A stretch of 64,000 nt of DNA from Ignelater luminosus (lineage: Eukaryota > Arthropoda > Insecta > Coleoptera > Elateridae). The stretch's first letter is position 1; each line of letters opens with the position of its first letter. Location of the stretch: contig VTPC01001718.1 in assembly GCA_011009095.1 (NCBI GenBank), forward strand, positions 85,865 to 149,864, given 5' to 3'. Of the stretch, positions 60,121 to 64,000 are shown piece by piece. The notes beneath the pieces were generated by a model. It was not told where the DNA came from. It saw nothing but the letters and a program-made list of their open reading frames with translations, and ran no database searches. Both the position numbers and the translations under genes were made by a program.

Positions 60121-61091
60121 CCGAGCTGGGTAAGTACATCACAAATGTACTTAAGTACAAAGTACAAAGTACATTTTTGTGTAAGTGCTTAAGTACAAGT
60201 ACTAAGTACTTTAAAAAAGAAAAGTATTTAAATACAAAAGTATTTAAATACAGATAAAATACACTCATTTCACAAATTATAAGTACTTTTTCAAGTACTT
60301 TTTTTAATTTATTTTCTCTTACGTAAGCAGTATAAAAATTATAATAAAAAACATGATGAATGTCTTTATCCTAGCCACAATATAGATTTTTAGTTAGTTT
60401 ATATTAACGTTGGTTTTATCTTCATAATAAAAAATAAAATATAAAAAACTTTTTCCAATGCAAAATTCAATTTAAAAAGCAAAAGAAACGGAACTAGGCT
60501 CATCGGCATATACTTACATAAGGAATTTTCCTAAATCTAAGGATAAAACATCGACAATGTTATATAAAATTAATAAAGAACTTTAAATTTGACATGGTCT
60601 TTGTTTATTAATTTAACGTGGATACATGAAAAAAAAGAAAAATTTCACAATTGAAACAGATTTACTTATTTCTTTTTTCAGACGTAACTTAACAGGCGAG
60701 CAGTTCATGTAGATACCATAAAAAAACTAAACTTAGGGACTATCAAACTCGGAATAGAAAAATAGAATAGTGCGACTTGTGATATATCTGAAAAGAGTGT
60801 AATCGAAAAATTTACATTTTATGCAAAAAGTAGTACTTATATAGATTGAGAAAGTACCTGTATTTGGAAAAGTACTTGTACTTGAAAAAGTACCTGTACT
60901 TGTACTTGTACTTGACTATACTGCGTCAGATGTATTTAAGTACCAAATACAAGTACTCATCGAACTTTGGATTTATAAGTACAAGTACAAAGTACATTAC
61001 CGATAGAATGTACTTAAGTACAAGTACAAGTACAAAAAAGGATTTATTTATGGTTTTTCAAGTACATTTGTGATGTACTTACCCAGCTCTG
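60121..61091. mobile_element. hAT-like non-autonomous element rich in AAGTAC
   Basis: 971 bp. The left end reads CCGAGCTGGGTAAGTACATC and continues ACAAATGTACTT; the right end is the inverted copy, ending AAGTACATTTGTGATGTACT then TACCCAGCTCTG. About 30 bp match with only the outermost bases differing (CCGAGC against CAGAGC). The flanking 8-mers are CATGAAGT (60113-60120) and CATGCAGT (61092-61099), seven of eight identical, the hAT signature. Both subterminal regions are arrays of AAGTAC / GTACTT words (60133-60310 and 60830-61080). No transposase gene is inside; the frames at 60018-60257 and 60846-61073 are by-products of the repeats. It would need a transposase supplied elsewhere. Confidence 0.85.
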
Positions 61092-61099
61092 CATGCAGT

Positions 61100-64000
61100 C
61101 AGTCCAAACAAAAATAAAAACTACCTTTTGGTGCTAAGTAACTCTAAATCGGAATAATCTATAATATTATATGTGAAATGTCTAAATTGGTCAATTTAAA
61201 TCAAATTCAACAGGCGTCCGTCGTTAATGTCACAGCGCTAGACCTATCGGTTCAACAACAAACCAAAGCTTTGTTAGCTTTTCTGTGATTAACTGATTAT
61301 GAGGACGGTATACAGAGATTAGTTTTGGTATTGTTGAGTATTGCAATCGTAATATTAGGGTTTGTTTCTTAATGTACAGGCTAGAAAGAATAATATAAGA
61401 TAAAGGATTTACAGTTTGTAACTAGTTATTGTGTGCAGACCTCTTAAAACTTAAGTTAACATTTTATTGATTACAAGGTATAAGTATGATCTCAATACAA
61501 TTATAGTCGATTGTTTCTTTTTGTTTTAAACTCTAACTTGATTTAATTTTAACGTTATCCTTATTACCTATGAATAAAATTGCAATAAAACAGTAATTAT
61601 TATTAAAATATGAAAAGCCATGCAAGGTGTAGCTTTCTATCACCCCTATTGCTTATACGTTACTTTTAAAGTTGTGTATAACGTGTTGCCTAACTAGCAG
61701 CTATTTAAGTTGAATTATTTTTATATTGTTATTAATTGATTTTTTACTTTAAATAAATTGCTTTATTTGTTAAATTTTCAATATATAAACACAAGAGAAA
61801 ATAAATTCTTTAATTATTTGTTTAATCACATCATTATTGAAAATCAAATTGCCTATTAAATATCAGTGAGATACTTAGAGATACATGCATAGGTATGTTG
61901 TATATGTTGTTATTACCTATTAAAGCATTGATACATTCACACATTACCACAATCCATTACAGCTACATATAATTGCGGTTTATTACACATATTGATTTTT
62001 ATGTACTATTTATACAATATTATTGTATTACAGCTCATTCGTTAAAGAATTATTGTATACCCATGTATACAACAAATTTACGTAGGTTTTTCAAGTATTC
62101 AGTGTGCCACAAAGTATGTATAAAACGTTTTTAATTTTACATTTGTTTTTTTGCCGTAAGTAAAGAAACTTTTTTTATATAAAATTTGCTTTATGCTTTC
62201 TTAACATCATAAATTATAAATATGAATATAATGGATCATCAGGGATATTTGTAATTCTAAAATCAAATCATAATAACACAAGTGTTTGTAAACGTTAAAA
62301 ATTTTAAAAATTGTTTTATGATGGTGGACAACTTAATTTATATCTGGAGTAACAAAAATGTTATTTGTATTGGGTGTCAAGGTTTTGTGTCTAATTTGGA
62401 AAGGTGAGTAGATTTTTTCATATTTTTAGATTCTTATGTTGTAGTATTACTTGCCTATTAGTTGTAACTATTACAATAATTCTTTATCTTACTTTATTTC
62501 CATTTTCATCTCATGTTTGGGTAGTGATAAGTAAGGAAAGAAATGAGAAAAAAAAGTTAAACTCATGATATTTACAAAAACCTGAAGACAGAAAAAAGGA
62601 AATCTTTAGAATGAGAATGGGCGTGCAAAGAAAATAATACGCGAGTATTTTAATCAAGAAATGGAATGTACAGGAAGATTTGATTAAAGAAAGTGAAAAC
62701 AACCAACCAAAGTATTACAGGTATATAGATTGAAAGGGAAAACCAAGTAAAAGTTTAGAGAGAACATGGTCGAGAAAAATTTAAAACAACAGGAATGTTA
62801 CCCTTTTATTGTAAGAGCAAACAAAGCAAAAAAAAGCAAAAAAACACTTTCTGAACACTTAGACACTGCTGGTTTCTCCTCTCTTTATTATTTCACTTTT
62901 GCTGCCAATTTCTGAAGAAAATCAGTTTAAGATATTACAGAAATAAATTTTGAAGATGCATTGATTATACTGTTTTCCATGTTCAGGATATATCTAGCAA
63001 TTAAAAACAATAGTTTCCTTTCCAAATTATTTTTATATTTTATAAGTTTACAATTTTTATATATCATGTCAGGATTTACTAACTAGCAATAAATAATTCA
63101 GTCTCTACAGATTGCTGCAGTGTAAGCAAATTTACTGAATTCCATGAAATTCTAAACACTTGCAGTAAAATGAAATAACACACTCAATACTTAATTAATG
63201 TTTCGCAAATAACCTAAAATTAGATATACATCATGAAAATAAGGCCAATTGCACCAGTCTTGCTCAGATTTAACCATTCATTACATTATACCTAATAAAT
63301 ATATACTATAATCAAAGATTTAACTAAAGTTTGTAACTGTATTCCAATGAACGAGCTGCTAAAACAACAGACAAATTTCATATGTCTACAGCCAGCTAAC
63401 ATGCACACGTCATAAAGGCGTCTTTTTTAGGTCAGCTTATTCGTCATTTTCACGTCGATTTTGAAGTGATAGTTACTTTAAAAAGACAGAAATATGACAG
63501 ATCCCTACGACAACACTTTTTAGACAGAATTATTTACCTTTTAGTGACAGATATGACGTTTTTAAAATGTATTTTATATATTATGTATTTCAATAACTGT
63601 GTTAGTAATATTGTCATGCAGTAATAATCTGATGCAGCATACAGATGGATAGCAAATGTAGATTGTTTTAAGCCCGATAACATTTCTTAAATTGTCTACA
63701 AATTGTATAATCCCTCTAATGGCCGAGAAAATGCTGTAATTGATAAGACTTCTCTTTTGATTTTGTTGCTAACAAATGATAGCTTGATTTCATTATTCTT
63801 CAAGCAACCTACTGTAACGGACTTTTTCCATTCTTCAAAAGGCGTTTTAAGTGTCCTAAGTAATGTTTGAAAGAAGAAGCTGAAAGTTCATCTGCAGGGC
63901 CATACAGGTCAACATCAGACTGTGAATGTGAAAGAATGTGTACGTTGTAAATTAGAAACTCTGTACCGTATATCTTTTCTGAATGAGTGATTAGACGACT
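61100..64000. other. AT-rich non-coding DNA with one exon-like start
   Basis: No recognisable protein family or repeat array. The only gene-like item is a possible first coding exon at 62358-62403, listed separately. Confidence 0.4.
62358..62403 (+). other. Candidate first coding exon with signal-peptide-like start
   Basis: An ATG in a favourable context (ACAAAAATG) opens a 15-codon hydrophobic stretch, MLFVLGVKVLCLIWK, directly followed by a consensus donor (GGAAAG|GTGAGT, intron from 62404). This is the form of a first exon for a secreted or membrane protein. No following exon is recognisable in the remaining 1.6 kb, so it may be chance. Confidence 0.2.

Noticed and set aside
60018..61073. 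Tyr/Lys/Leu-rich frames through the AAGTAC arrays
   Set aside because: Products of the simple repeats in the hAT-like element.
1..64000. CRISPR array, phage, plasmid or bacterial operon
   Set aside because: No regular direct repeats with spacers, no ribosome-binding-site-led gene series; introns, mariner and LINE content indicate animal nuclear DNA.

Overview
The window looks like AT-rich, intron-bearing nuclear DNA from an invertebrate animal, most likely an arthropod. This is inferred from the repeat types: mariner, Ginger, pogo, hAT, Jockey, RTE, R1-like, gypsy and BEL/Pao. No cellular host gene can be recognised on either strand. Nearly every stretch that reads as protein belongs to a transposable element. 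The piece is best read as an intergenic or intronic repeat accumulation zone. There are no rRNA genes, no convincing tRNA genes, no CRISPR arrays and no prokaryote-style operons.

Two elements are structurally intact. A 2.63-kb Ginger-type DNA transposon (5958-8585) has 162-bp terminal inverted repeats (TIRs), a matching 4-bp flank, and a two-exon gene for a gypsy-integrase-like DDE transposase with a cysteine-rich C-terminus. A 1.29-kb mariner (10755-12046) has perfect 28-bp TIRs, TA flanks and an uninterrupted 349-residue DD34D transposase on the minus strand.

The rest is decayed. From left to right: an internally deleted mariner gene (868-1205); gypsy gag/pol debris (8731-10190); a pogo-family transposase pseudogene (12720-14430); an R1/I-group LINE with RNase H (27080-28190); a BEL/Pao pol fragment (31410-32450); a mariner with TIRs but a broken gene (34885-35860); an RTE-type LINE on the minus strand (37270-40100); a Jockey LINE (45290-47010); a second, distinct pogo pseudogene (52880-53690); and another internally deleted mariner on the minus strand (57990-58510).

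Three elements without transposase genes end in hAT-like TIRs with near-perfect 8-bp target duplications: 32613-34554 (rich in CGATTAAT), 44807-45280, and 60121-61091 (rich in AAGTAC). Also present are a GC-rich tandem array with a period near 350 bp (43340-44770), a roughly 200-bp repeat unit in clusters 14 kb apart (16.4-18.1 kb and 30.4-31.0 kb), a dispersed conserved motif of about 20 bp (42.4, 43.1, 49.7 and 50.8 kb), an ACGT-rich dispersed repeat, a 21-bp minisatellite and some trinucleotide microsatellites. The intervening DNA is AT-rich and shows nothing I can assign.
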